Shown: positions 1-8,900 of the stretch, piece by piece
How the letters are laid out: each line of letters begins with the position of its first letter
Position numbering within the stretch: position 1 is the stretch's first letter
Origin: Chitinophagia bacterium
Lineage (GTDB): Bacteria; Bacteroidota; Bacteroidia; Chitinophagales; Chitinophagaceae
Length of the DNA stretch: 36,200 nt
Direction: 5' to 3'
Assembly (NCBI GenBank): GCA_009928005.1
Contig: RFVO01000001.1
Span: forward strand, 66,708-102,907
The notes under the pieces: generated by a model
Told to the model about the DNA's origin: nothing
The model's database searches: none
What the model saw: the letters and a program-made list of their open reading frames with translations, nothing else
Position numbers and translations under genes: made by a program

Positions 1-116
1 TCAGCTTTTTGTCCATGCACAAATTTTTGGGTAAAGATGCTTCATTTTCTTATAAAAGTGGATAAATACTTGTTCAATTGACTATAAATTAATACCAATT
101 CCTTTTCTTTGTAACA
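1..116. other. Left-edge segment upstream of scpA
   Basis: No gene can be named here. One forward frame stays open from base 3 to a TAA at 63-65 and could be the last 20 codons of a gene that begins outside the window, but 20 codons are too few to recognise. Bases 66-116 are AT-rich and should hold the scpA promoter: TTG at 78-80, 23 nt, then TTTCTTTG at 104-111, one mismatch from the Bacteroidota TAnnTTTG -7 box, only 5 nt before the scpA ATG. Confidence 0.3.
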
Positions 117-1007
117 ATGAATCAGACAAATAATTATTCGATTAAGGTAGACCAATTTGAAGGACCTTTTGACCTCTTACTTTTCTTTATTGAGAGAGAT
201 GAAATGGATATTTACAATATCCAAATTACAAAAATAATTAACGATTTTTTGCATTTTATTCAAGAGCAAGAAAAGGTAAATATTGAATTGAGCAGTGAAT
301 TTATTTTATTCGTTTCTACTTTAATGCGAATTAAGGCCAAATTATTATTACCTAGAAAAGAGCTGGATGCCTTAGGCAATGAAATTGATCCTAGACAAGA
401 ATTAATTGATAAAATCTTAGAATACAAAAAGTTTAAGGAAGCGGCAGTGCAAATGGCCGATTTAGAAGCGCTAAGAATGCTAATGATGAAGCGTGGCAAT
501 ATTCAACAAGAAATGTCGCTTGTGGGTGAAGAAGCAGCAGAAGGAACTGAATTACAAACTGTGACTTTATTTAAATTAATGAAGTCATTTGAAAAAGTAA
601 TGACACGTTTACAAGAACGTCAAAACAAACCTGTACATACAGTTATAAGATATAACTACACCATGGAAGGTAGTAGGGCTTATTTATTAGATATCGTAAG
701 AGAAGGCAAGACGGTGGCATTTGAAAAAGTTTTTGACATTTGTCAAGACAGAGTACATGCCATATTTTTATTCTTATCCATTCTTGAATTATCTCAACAA
801 AAATATATGAAACTCATGGTGGGTGAGGGACGTAATAATTTCATTATCGAATGGAATGAAAATAGAGAAGATGATTTAGAGCCAGGCTATGTAGATAATT
901 TCGATTCTTACGAAACACCAAATTTAGAATCTTTCAAAGATGATCCTATTTCAGAAGAGGATACAAAAGAGGAGAACTTGGGAGATTTTGATCCTAGCTT
1001 AAACTAG
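117..1007 (+). CDS. scpA: Segregation and condensation protein A (ScpA)
   Basis: Kleisin-type subunit that, with SMC and ScpB, forms the bacterial condensin acting in chromosome compaction and segregation in the cytoplasm. The 296-residue product shows the ScpA N-terminal signature in residues 11-40 (FEGPFDLLL, then the DMDIYNI-like segment), followed by the acidic, helix-rich middle and a C-terminal winged-helix-like part around residues 200-240. The tail from about 250 is strongly acidic and probably disordered, longer than in many ScpA proteins. The ATG at 117 is preceded by TTTG at 108-111. No scpB is visible in the window. The gene converges on dxs with a 10-bp gap and no obvious terminator. 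Identification rests on the N-terminal signature and overall length. Confidence 0.93.
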   Translation: MNQTNNYSIKVDQFEGPFDLLLFFIERDEMDIYNIQITKIINDFLHFIQEQEKVNIELSSEFILFVSTLMRIKAKLLLPRKELDALGNEIDPRQELIDKILEYKKFKEAAVQMADLEALRMLMMKRGNIQQEMSLVGEEAAEGTELQTVTLFKLMKSFEKVMTRLQERQNKPVHTVIRYNYTMEGSRAYLLDIVREGKTVAFEKVFDICQDRVHAIFLFLSILELSQQKYMKLMVGEGRNNFIIEWNENREDDLEPGYVDNFDSYETPNLESFKDDPISEEDTKEENLGDFDPSLN

Positions 1008-1017
1008 GCTTCAGATT

Positions 1018-2940
1018 TTACACCTCAGACATAATCTGCTTGCCTAGTAAGGCTTTTACGGCATCGGCAATAGCGATGGCATCGTAATGACACTCATGGT
1101 ATAATTCTTTTAAGCTTCCGTGTTCTATAATACTATCAGGAATACCTAGCATTGTTATTTTGCTATGGTAATTATGCTCGTTCATGAATTCTAAAACAGC
1201 AGCACCCATACCACCTATAATGGTAGCATCTTCTATGGTAATAATCTTATCATAGTTTTGAAATACTTCATGTAATAATGCTTCATCCAAAGGTTTTACA
1301 AAACGAATATCGTAATGCGCAGGATCAATGCCTTCATCTCTTAAATTTCTAATAGCAGTTTGTGCAAAATTTCCAGGATGACCTAAAGATAAAATAGCAA
1401 TCTCTTTTCCGTCTTTTAATTTCCTGCCCTTACCAATGGTTATTTCTTCGAAAGGCTTTTGCCAATCTATGGTGACACCTTCACCTCTTGGGTATCTAAT
1501 TACAAAAGGTGATTGTATGGTAGGTAATTGAGCCGTATACATTATATTACGTAGTTCAATTTCATTCATTGGCGCTGCAATAATCATATTCGGAATACAT
1601 CTAAAAAAAGCAATATCATAACAGCCATGATGTGTAGGACCGTCTTCTCCTACTAGTCCTGCTCTATCTAAACAAAACACCACAGGTAAATTTTGCAATG
1701 CTACATCGTGAATAACTTGATCATAGGCTCTTTGCATGAAGGAAGAATAAATATTACAAAATGCTTTTATGCCTTGTGTCGCTAAACCTGCACTTAGGGT
1801 AACTGCATGTTGTTCGCAAATACCTACGTCAAAAGCCCTGTCTGGCATAGCCTCCATCATAAATTTCAAAGAGGAACCACTTGGCATGGCAGGGGTAATA
1901 CCCATGATAGATTTATTCTCTTTGGCCAATTCAACAATAGAATGTCCAAATACATCCTGGTATTTTGGAGGCTGAGGGGTTTCAATTTTTTTCTTAATTA
2001 TCTCACCTGTTAATTTATCAAACAATCCTGGCGCATGCCATTTTGTTTGATCTTTTTCAGCAAGTGCATAGCCTTTTCCTTTAACAGTTATAATATGTAA
2101 AATTTTAGGACCTGGAATTTCTTTTAAATCTTTTAAGGTATCAACAAGGTTAGAAATATTATGTCCATCAATAGGTCCGAAATATCTTAATTGTAATGCT
2201 TCAAATAAATTACTACTTTTTGATACGACTCCTTTTAAACCAGCTTCTACTTTAGAAGCCATCTCGCGAGTAAATGTTTTACCAATAGGTAGCTTTCCCA
2301 TTAACTGCCATAGCTCATCTCTAAATTTATTATAAGTTGGAGAAGTGCTAATATCTGTTAAGTATTCTTTTAGTGCGCCTACATTTGGGTCGATACTCAT
2401 ACAGTTATCATTCAAAATAATAAGCACATCACTATCTGCTACTCCTGCATGGTTCATGGCTTCGAAGGCCATACCAGCGGTCATGGAGCCGTCACCAATT
2501 ATGGCTACCGATTTTCTATTTTCTTTTTTATACTTTGCGGCCATAGACATACCTAAAGCTGCAGAAATAGAAGTAGAAGAGTGACCAACTCCGAATGTAT
2601 CATACTCACTTTCGCTTCTTTTAGGAAAACCACTTAAACCTTTATATTTTCTATTGCTAATAAATTCGTCGCGACGACCAGTTAAAATTTTATGTCCATA
2701 CGCCTGATGGCCTACATCCCATACCAATTGATCATAGGGCGTATTGTATACATAATGAAGCGCAACGCTTAATTCAACCACCCCAAGGCTAGCAGCAAAA
2801 TGACCTCCATGAACGCTCACCACATCAATAATATACTGGCGTAATTCATCACATACCTGATGCAGTTTCTCCCTGGAAATATTTTTTAAATCTTCCGGTG
2901 AGTCAATCATTTTTAATAAAGGTCCAGCCTCAATATGCAT
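1018..2940 (-). CDS. dxs: 1-deoxy-D-xylulose-5-phosphate synthase
   Basis: Condenses pyruvate and glyceraldehyde 3-phosphate to 1-deoxy-D-xylulose 5-phosphate using thiamine diphosphate. This is the first step of the MEP isoprenoid pathway and also feeds thiamine and pyridoxal synthesis. The 640-residue length is normal for DXS. Visible motifs are HGGHFAASLG near residue 44, DVGHQAY near 75, the thiamine-diphosphate motif GDGSMTAGMAFEA near 148, and the transketolase central region with FDVGICEQHAV near 370, followed by a transketolase C-terminal domain. Isoprenoid precursors made here would also supply the GGGP synthase at 4872-5618. The start at 2940 is the first ATG; an alternative Met lies 10 codons inside. 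A near-consensus promoter abuts the ATG. Confidence 0.97.
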   Translation of the reverse strand: MHIEAGPLLKMIDSPEDLKNISREKLHQVCDELRQYIIDVVSVHGGHFAASLGVVELSVALHYVYNTPYDQLVWDVGHQAYGHKILTGRRDEFISNRKYKGLSGFPKRSESEYDTFGVGHSSTSISAALGMSMAAKYKKENRKSVAIIGDGSMTAGMAFEAMNHAGVADSDVLIILNDNCMSIDPNVGALKEYLTDISTSPTYNKFRDELWQLMGKLPIGKTFTREMASKVEAGLKGVVSKSSNLFEALQLRYFGPIDGHNISNLVDTLKDLKEIPGPKILHIITVKGKGYALAEKDQTKWHAPGLFDKLTGEIIKKKIETPQPPKYQDVFGHSIVELAKENKSIMGITPAMPSGSSLKFMMEAMPDRAFDVGICEQHAVTLSAGLATQGIKAFCNIYSSFMQRAYDQVIHDVALQNLPVVFCLDRAGLVGEDGPTHHGCYDIAFFRCIPNMIIAAPMNEIELRNIMYTAQLPTIQSPFVIRYPRGEGVTIDWQKPFEEITIGKGRKLKDGKEIAILSLGHPGNFAQTAIRNLRDEGIDPAHYDIRFVKPLDEALLHEVFQNYDKIITIEDATIIGGMGAAVLEFMNEHNYHSKITMLGIPDSIIEHGSLKELYHECHYDAIAIADAVKALLGKQIMSEV

Positions 2941-2945
2941 CAGTT

Positions 2946-2971
2946 CAATTTAGGGTGTAAATGTAAATCAA
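2946..2971 (-). promoter_or_regulatory. Candidate dxs promoter
   Basis: Read on the minus strand: TTG (2969-2971), 16 nt, then TAAATTG (2946-2952), 5 nt before the dxs ATG. The -7 box is one T short of TAnnTTTG and the spacer is shorter than the usual 19-21, so this is a weak match. It is included because the same close spacing of a -7-like box to the start codon recurs at other genes in the window. Confidence 0.35.
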
Positions 2972-3006
2972 TAACATAAATATAAGACAAAAGTTTAAGG
3001 GGAATT

Positions 3007-3065
3007 TAGGCTTGCCGTACAGCCTAGAAAAGGACCACTAGTCAATAAAATAGGCTAAAAGCCTA
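3007..3065. repeat. Two inverted repeats with TAGGCT/AGCCTA arms
   Basis: TAGGCT (3007-3012) and AGCCTA (3021-3026) are separated by 8 nt. The same arms recur at 3051-3056 and 3060-3065 with a 3-nt AAA loop. Four copies of one 6-mer half-site, in the same head-to-head arrangement, thus sit in the 150-bp region between dxs and the histidine kinase. They could be operator half-sites or small RNA hairpins in the leader. The sequence alone does not decide. Confidence 0.6.
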
Positions 3066-3076
3066 GTTTAAAGAGG

Positions 3077-3084
3077 TAAATTTG
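3077..3084 (+). promoter_or_regulatory. -7 box (TAAATTTG) of the histidine kinase gene
   Basis: Exact TAnnTTTG match, 6 nt before the ATG at 3091. No TTTG is present 19-21 nt upstream; that position is occupied by the second TAGGCT/AGCCTA repeat, which would suit an activator-dependent promoter. If it is used, the transcript would have a leader of only a few bases. Confidence 0.4.
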
Positions 3085-3090
3085 GGGAAG

Positions 3091-4131
3091 ATGAAAAAAC
3101 ACTCTTCTTTATATTGGATTTGTCAAATTGCGGGTTGGTTTAGCTATGGCCTTACTATCTTGTTTTTTGCCTCTATTTTAGACAAGGAATTAAATCCTGT
3201 TTTTTATCCAAGATTAGCATTGAATTTAGCCATCGGTATTTTAATAACACATTTATTAAGAGAGACCATGCACCGAATTTCTTTGCGTCCGCCTATGCCT
3301 TCTAATCAATGGTGGAAATTAGTTTTATTATTATTTGCTTTTTCTATTGTCAATAGTTTTTCAACAAGTTATTTAGCAGATGTATTAAAATTATATGAGC
3401 CAGGTAGAAATATTCCTTTATCAAGAAGATTTTTATTTAGTATCATTTTCGATACACCCATTTTTTTAGTATGGATGTCGGTATATGTATTGTGGCATTA
3501 TATTGAGTTTACCAATACAGAAGAAATAAAGAAAGTGAGATTAGAGACCATGATTAAAGAATTGGAATTAAAAACAATTAAATCTCAAATTAATCCACAT
3601 TTTATATTTAACGCTTTAAATAGTATTAGGGCCTTGGTAGATGAAGATCCACAAAGAGCAAGACAGGCCATCACAGAGCTTAGTAATATTTTAAGAAGTA
3701 GTATTCAAGTAGATAAGGTAGAAATTACTTCTTTAGAAAAAGAGCTTGATATTGTAAAGGATTATTTAGCCTTGGAATATATACGTTTTGCCGATAGGTT
3801 AAAAGTGGTGTATGAAATAGAACCAAAAACTTTGGCGAATCAAGTCCCACCTATGATGTTACAAACCTTGGTGGAGAATGCCATTAAACATGGGCTGGGC
3901 AAGCAGCTTGGCGATTGCACTATTAAAATTATTTCTAAATTAGAGAACGATAAATTAGTTTTAATTGTACAAAATACAGGCCTACTTCAACCATCAGAGA
4001 AAGATGGTTTTGGTTTACAAAGTACTCGAGAGAGATTAAATATTTTATATCGTGGCCAAGCTATTTTTGAAATATATCAATGCGAGCCAAATGAAGTAAC
4101 TGCTAAATTAGTAATACCAATTTCAAATTAA
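3091..4131 (+). CDS. LytS/YehU-type sensor histidine kinase (His_kinase family)
   Basis: Membrane sensor kinase, 346 residues. The N-terminal 150 residues hold about four hydrophobic segments with no recognisable extracellular sensor domain. A short helical linker (near residues 145-165) leads to the family signature QINPHFIFNALNSI, with His170 as likely phospho-acceptor. The C-terminal ATPase half carries the N-box MMLQTLVENAIKHGL and a GFGLQSTRERL G-box. This is the short-kinase architecture paired with LytTR regulators in Bacteroidota. The response regulator follows 12 bp downstream, so the two genes form an operon. An in-frame TTG at 3082 lies inside the -7 box, so the ATG at 3091 was chosen. 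The signal sensed cannot be read from the sequence. Confidence 0.92.
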   Translation: MKKHSSLYWICQIAGWFSYGLTILFFASILDKELNPVFYPRLALNLAIGILITHLLRETMHRISLRPPMPSNQWWKLVLLLFAFSIVNSFSTSYLADVLKLYEPGRNIPLSRRFLFSIIFDTPIFLVWMSVYVLWHYIEFTNTEEIKKVRLETMIKELELKTIKSQINPHFIFNALNSIRALVDEDPQRARQAITELSNILRSSIQVDKVEITSLEKELDIVKDYLALEYIRFADRLKVVYEIEPKTLANQVPPMMLQTLVENAIKHGLGKQLGDCTIKIISKLENDKLVLIVQNTGLLQPSEKDGFGLQSTRERLNILYRGQAIFEIYQCEPNEVTAKLVIPISN

Positions 4132-4143
4132 ATTTATAGAGAG

Positions 4144-4875
4144 ATGCCCATAAAAGCCATTATAATAGACGACGAAAGATTAGCTAGAAATGAGTTAAAA
4201 AAATTACTAGAGCAACATCCTGAAATAGAAATTATTGATGAGGCGAGTAATGTAGATGAAGGTGTAGAAAAAATAGATTTAGCGCATCCTGAATTAATTT
4301 TTTTAGATATTCAAATGCCAGGCAAAACCGGTTTCGACTTACTAGCTGAACTAGAAAAATCTCCAAAGGTAATTTTCACTACTGCATATGATGAGTTTGC
4401 TTTAAAAGCTTTTGAGGTAAATGCTTTAGATTATTTATTAAAACCTATCGATCCTAAGCGATTAGCAGACGCCATTCAAAAATTACAAGCAGAAATTGAA
4501 TTAGAGCGTGCAAGTTTATCTGGTAATGTTCGTGGTCCTTTGTCAGAAAGCGATCAGGTTTTTGTAAAAGACGGAGAGAAATGTTGGTTTGTTAAACTAG
4601 AAGAAATAAGATTATTTGAAAGTGTAGGGAACTATGCGAAAGTTTATTTTTCTACCAATAAGCCACTTATTTTAAAGTCATTGAACGCCTTAGAAGAGAG
4701 GTTGGACGAGCATGTATTTTTCAGGGCCAACCGCAAACATATTATTAACCTACATTGGATAGAAAAGATAGAGCCTTATTTTAATGGAGGCTTATTAGTG
4801 GAGTTAAAAGGAGGAGAAAAAATTGAAATTAGTCGAAGACAAACTGTGAAGTTTAAAGAAATGATGAGTTTCTAG
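4144..4875 (+). CDS. LytTR-family response regulator
   Basis: DNA-binding response regulator, 243 residues. The receiver domain (residues 1-120) has the acidic pair Asp9/Asp10, phospho-acceptor Asp55 in FLDIQMPG, Thr80 and Lys100 in YLLKPID. The LytTR domain (about 140-243) shows the typical LEEIRLFESVGNYAKVY segment, the FFRANRKHIINL helix/strand and the C-terminal ISRRQTVKFKEMM. It is the cognate partner of the kinase directly upstream. LytTR proteins bind pairs of direct repeats, so the inverted TAGGCT sites upstream of the operon do not look like a classical target. Its stop codon overlaps that of the convergent GGGP synthase within one CTAG. Confidence 0.94.
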   Translation: MPIKAIIIDDERLARNELKKLLEQHPEIEIIDEASNVDEGVEKIDLAHPELIFLDIQMPGKTGFDLLAELEKSPKVIFTTAYDEFALKAFEVNALDYLLKPIDPKRLADAIQKLQAEIELERASLSGNVRGPLSESDQVFVKDGEKCWFVKLEEIRLFESVGNYAKVYFSTNKPLILKSLNALEERLDEHVFFRANRKHIINLHWIEKIEPYFNGGLLVELKGGEKIEISRRQTVKFKEMMSF

Positions 4876-5618
4876 TTCAAGCTATGAATAGCATCGGCCA
4901 TGGCCTTAATTAGGCTAGGGTCTTTTTCTACTGCATTTCCAATCACAATAATATCGGCACCCGCTTTGCAATTTTCTATGGCTTTCTCAGCGGTAGTAAT
5001 TCCTCCACCAATTATTAAGGGAGCTTGAATATGTTTTGCCACTTCTTGAATCATAGCAGTGGGAATGGCTCTTTGAGCACCACTACCCGCATCCATATAT
5101 ATTAATTGAAGGCCTAGCATTTCACCTGCCATAGCTGTACAAATAGCAATATCATTCTTATTTGATGGGATAGGGTTGGTATTAGAAATATATGAAACCG
5201 TTGTAGGAGAACCTCCATCTATGAGCATATAGCCTACTGACATAATTTCTAAACCACTTTGTCTAATAAAAGGTGCACTTACTACATGGTGTCCAATTAG
5301 AAGTTCTGCATTACGACCAGATATTAAAGACAAGTATAAGAGCGCATCTGCCTTAGCAGTTATTTGATCTGGAGAGCCTGGAAAAAGAATAACTGGGATA
5401 TTTGATTGCTTTTTAATAGCAGCTACTGTTGTATCTAATGTATCAGTTACTACTAGACTACCTCCTACAAAAAAATAGTCTACTTTAGACTTTATAGCCA
5501 ATTCAATAGTTTCGTTTAAACTAGCCTTATTGAGTTTGTCTGGGTCTATTAAAATTGCCAGTGCTTTTTTTGCATTAGCCTTACCTTCCTGAATTATGTT
5601 ATATAGTGTATGCTTCAT
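4872..5618 (-). CDS. Geranylgeranylglyceryl phosphate synthase, bacterial group
   Basis: TIM-barrel prenyltransferase of the GGGPS/PcrB family, expected to join a polyprenyl diphosphate to glycerol-1-phosphate as the first step of an archaeal-type ether lipid. Bacteroidota group II enzymes of this family are known. Motifs seen in the 248-residue form: ILIDPDK, YFFVGGS, FPGSPDQI, LSLISGRN, a GGSPTTVSYISNTNPIP loop, YMDAGSGA, and the phosphate-binding GGGITTAEKA followed by GADIIVIGNA. The frame is open upstream to an ATG at 5696, but the extra 26 residues look unrelated to the fold, and a good -7 box at 5660-5667 lies inside that extension, so the ATG at 5618 was chosen. No glycerol-1-phosphate dehydrogenase or second prenyltransferase gene is in the window, so the product lipid is inferred. 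Confidence 0.9.
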   Translation of the reverse strand: MKHTLYNIIQEGKANAKKALAILIDPDKLNKASLNETIELAIKSKVDYFFVGGSLVVTDTLDTTVAAIKKQSNIPVILFPGSPDQITAKADALLYLSLISGRNAELLIGHHVVSAPFIRQSGLEIMSVGYMLIDGGSPTTVSYISNTNPIPSNKNDIAICTAMAGEMLGLQLIYMDAGSGAQRAIPTAMIQEVAKHIQAPLIIGGGITTAEKAIENCKAGADIIVIGNAVEKDPSLIKAMADAIHSLN

Positions 5619-5659
5619 TTCTTTAACCCCCGTAAGGTGCAGCTTTTTATTGGAATGCT

Positions 5660-5693
5660 CAAAATTATCCAATTTAATTATATGTATTGCAAG
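5660..5693 (-). promoter_or_regulatory. Candidate promoter of the GGGP synthase gene
   Basis: Minus-strand CTTG (5690-5693), 22 nt, then TAATTTTG (5660-5667). The -7 box is an exact TAnnTTTG. The -33 element keeps the TTG core, with a slightly long spacer. It would give a leader of about 35 nt to the ATG at 5618. Confidence 0.45.
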
Positions 5694-5711
5694 CAATCTC
5701 CATTTATTACT

Positions 5712-5741
5712 AAAAAAACCTAAAATGGGCAGGTTTTTTTT
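5712..5741. other. Inverted repeat with flanking A and T runs
   Basis: Perfect 10-bp arms AAAAAAACCT (5712-5721) and AGGTTTTTTT (5731-5740) around a 9-nt loop. It looks like a weak bidirectional terminator, but it does not follow a gene on either strand: it lies between the divergent GGGP synthase and nrdJ promoter regions. It could insulate the two or act as a site in DNA. Only four G-C pairs make it a weak RNA hairpin. Confidence 0.5.
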
Positions 5742-5851
5742 CTAAGAAACTAACATAGCTTGGGGATAAATCACGGAAATCAAGCCGGATATGGGGTTTG
5801 TTTTAATTCACATTTCTTTTCCACAGCTGTTGATATTTCCATGGTTGCATT

Positions 5852-5918
5852 GTGGGTATAGAAAGATATTTTCGTATACCCATCAAGGTTTTTGAAAAAC
5901 CTAGTGGGATTACCCACT
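5852..5918 (+). promoter_or_regulatory. Structured nrdJ leader with three adjacent inverted repeats
   Basis: Hairpin A pairs TGGGTATA (5853-5860) with TATACCCA (5875-5882), extended inside by GAAA/TTTC. Palindrome B is AGGTTTTTGAAAAACCT (5886-5902). Hairpin C pairs AGTGGG (5903-5908) with CCCACT (5913-5918) around ATTA and abuts B. The left arm of A can instead pair with the right arm of C: GTGGGTA (5852-5858) with TACCCAC (5911-5917), a perfect 7 bp. Two alternative folds are therefore possible 20-85 nt before the nrdJ ATG. No cobalamin-riboswitch B12 box was seen. A role in control of nrdJ is inference. Confidence 0.5.
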
Positions 5919-5936
5919 TACATCCTAAATAGAATA

Positions 5937-8900
5937 ATGACCATGGCTACTCCAAAAACAAAAAAAGGCTTAGAGTTTTCTCGCTTATTTACTAAAGAGA
6001 ATGTTTCTCCATTCGATCAATTTGAATACGACTACAGAGATAGCGTTATCAAAAATCCAAACGGAGAAAAAGTATTTGAAATGACCAATGTGGAGGTGCC
6101 GAAACAGTGGAGTCAAATAGCAACAGATATTCTTGCACAAAAATATTTTAGAAAAGCAGGTGTTCCACAACCAGATGGTTCTTTGGGTCGTGAAACAACT
6201 GTGAAGCAAGTGGCGCATCGTATGGCCAATTGTTGGAGAGTGTGGGGAGAGCGTTATGGTTATTTTGCTACTGAAAAAGATGCACAAGTATTCTATGAAG
6301 AATTAGTATATAGTATATTAAATCAAGCTTGTGTGCCTAATTCGCCTCAATGGTTTAATACTGGTTTGCATGAGAGCTATGGTATTACAGGTGGAGCACA
6401 AGGCCACTATTATGTAGATCCTACAGATAAAAAATTAAAAAGATCAACCAGCGCTTACGAGCGTCCGCAACCACATGCTTGTTTTATATTAAGTGTAAGT
6501 GATGATTTAGTGAACGAAGGCGGTATCATGGATTTATGGACAAGAGAAGCAAGAATTTTTAAATATGGCTCTGGAGTAGGAACTAACTTCTCTCAAATTC
6601 GTGGAGCAAACGAAAAATTAAGTGGTGGCGGTTCATCAAGTGGTTTAATGAGTTTCTTAAAAATTGGAGACCGTGCTGCGGGTGCTATTAAAAGTGGTGG
6701 AACAACACGTCGTGCTGCTAAAATGGTTTGTTTAGATTTAGATCATCCTGAAGTAATGGATTTTATTAACTGGAAAGTAAAAGAAGAAGATAAAGTAGCT
6801 GCATTAATAGCAGCTGGTTATGATAATAGTTATGAAGGAGAAGCATACGCAACAGTGTCTGGCCAAAACTCAAATAATTCTGTACGTATTCCTAATAGCT
6901 TCTTTAAAGCTTTATCTGAAAATGGCAACTGGGAATTAAAAGCAAGAACAGATGGTCGTGTGATGCAATCAATTCCTGCGCGTGAAGTTTGGGATCAAAT
7001 TGCAAATGCTGCTTGGCGTTGTGCCGATCCTGGAACACAATATGACACCACAATTAATGAGTGGCATACTTGTCCAAAGGGTGGCCGTATCAATGCATCT
7101 AACCCATGTTCAGAATATATGTTCTTGGACAACACGGCTTGTAACCTTGCTTCTATCAACTTGCGTAAATTTTTCAATGAATCAGACAATAGTTTTGATG
7201 TTAAAGGTTTTGAATACACTACAAGATTATGGCAGACTGTATTAGAAGTGTCAATTTTAATGGCGCAGTTCCCTTCTAAAGAAGTAGCACAATTATCATA
7301 TGATTACAGAACTACAGGTTTAGGTTTTGCTAACTTAGGTTCTATGTTAATGGTAAGTGGTATTGCTTACGATAGCGAGCAAGCGCGAGGTATTGCAGGT
7401 GCCATCACCGCAATCATGACAGGTGTGGCTTATAAAACATCTGCAGAGATGGCTTCTTTCTTAGGTGCCTTCGACAAATACGAAGAAAACAAAGAAGACA
7501 TGTTACGTGTAATGCGTAATCATCGTGCTGCTGCTTATGATGCAGAAGATGCTTATGTAGGTCTTGAAATTAAACCACAAGGAATTAAAGCTCAGTATAC
7601 TCCTGATTATTTATTGAAAGCTGCAACAAAGGCTTGGGATGATGCAGTTCAATTAGGAGAAAAATATGGTTATAGAAATGCTCAAACAACTGTTATTGCT
7701 CCAACTGGAACTATTGGTTTAGTAATGGATTGCGATACAACAGGTGTAGAGCCAGACTTTGCTTTAGTGAAATTTAAAAAATTATCAGGAGGCGGGTACT
7801 TTAAAATTATTAATCAATCGGTACCACAAGCATTAAAGAACTTGGGTTATTCTCAAGCAGAAAACGATGCCATTGTAAATTTTGCTGTAGGTCATGCAAG
7901 TTTCGCAGGAGCGCCGTTTATTAATAATGAATCTTTATTAGCGAAAGGATTTACTGAAGAAGAAATTACAAAATTAAATGGTGCAGCTAAATCTGCATTT
8001 GAAATTGGATTTATATTCAACCGCTTTACTTTGGGTGATGCTTGTTTAAAAAGATTAGGTTTCAAAGAAGAAATATTTGCAGACTGGAGTTTTAATTTAT
8101 TAGAAGCTTTAGGATTTACAGAAGAACAAATAGACGCAGCCAACGATTATGTTTGCGGCACTATGACCGTAGAAGGTGCGCCAGCATTGAAAGACGAGCA
8201 TTTGTCAATATTCGATTGTGCAAACAAGAATGGTAAAAAAGGTGTTAGATACATTCATGCACATGGACATATTAGAATGATGGCTGCTTGTCAACCTTTC
8301 TTATCTGGTGCCATTTCTAAAACTATTAACCTTCCAAACGAAGCTACTGTTGAAGAAATTGCAGATAGTTATTTAATGAGTTGGAAATTAGGTTTAAAGG
8401 CGAATGCAATTTATCGTGATGGTTCTAAATTAAGCCAACCTTTAAGTACGAAGTCTGATAAGAAGAAAAAAGCAGACACTGAAACTGAAGAAGAAGATAG
8501 TGTAGAAGGCGGTTCGCAATTAGTAGACTTAAGTAAATTGAATGTAGATGAGTTATTAGAAGAAGTTCAAAAAAGAATGGCTGCTTCTACCGACACTAAA
8601 TTCAAGCGTCAATTGTCTCGCATTGTAGAGCGCAAATCTTTACCAGCTAAGCGTCGCGGCTTTACGCAGAAAGCAAGAATTGGCGGTCAAGTATTATTCT
8701 TAAGAACAGGCGAATACAACGATAACACCTTAGGAGAAATATTTATAGACTTAGCAAAAGAAGGTTCTACACTTCGTAGTTTAATGAACTGCTTTGCTAT
8801 TTCAATCTCTGTTGGTTTGCAATATGGTGTGCCATTAGAAGAGTTCGTAGAGAAATTTGTATTCACTAAGTTCGAACCTTCAGGAATGGTCGATCATCCA

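Noticed and set aside
5619..5696. 26-codon extension of the GGGP synthase
   Set aside because: It contains a good -7 box and does not resemble the barrel N-terminus.
5697..5936. Cobalamin riboswitch upstream of the B12-dependent reductase
   Set aside because: No B12-box-like sequence or long multi-helix region was seen. The leader repeats are short and AT-rich.
5892..5936. TTG-initiated N-terminal extension of nrdJ
   Set aside because: The 15 extra codons fall within leader inverted repeats and add no family similarity. ATG at 5937 is the better start.
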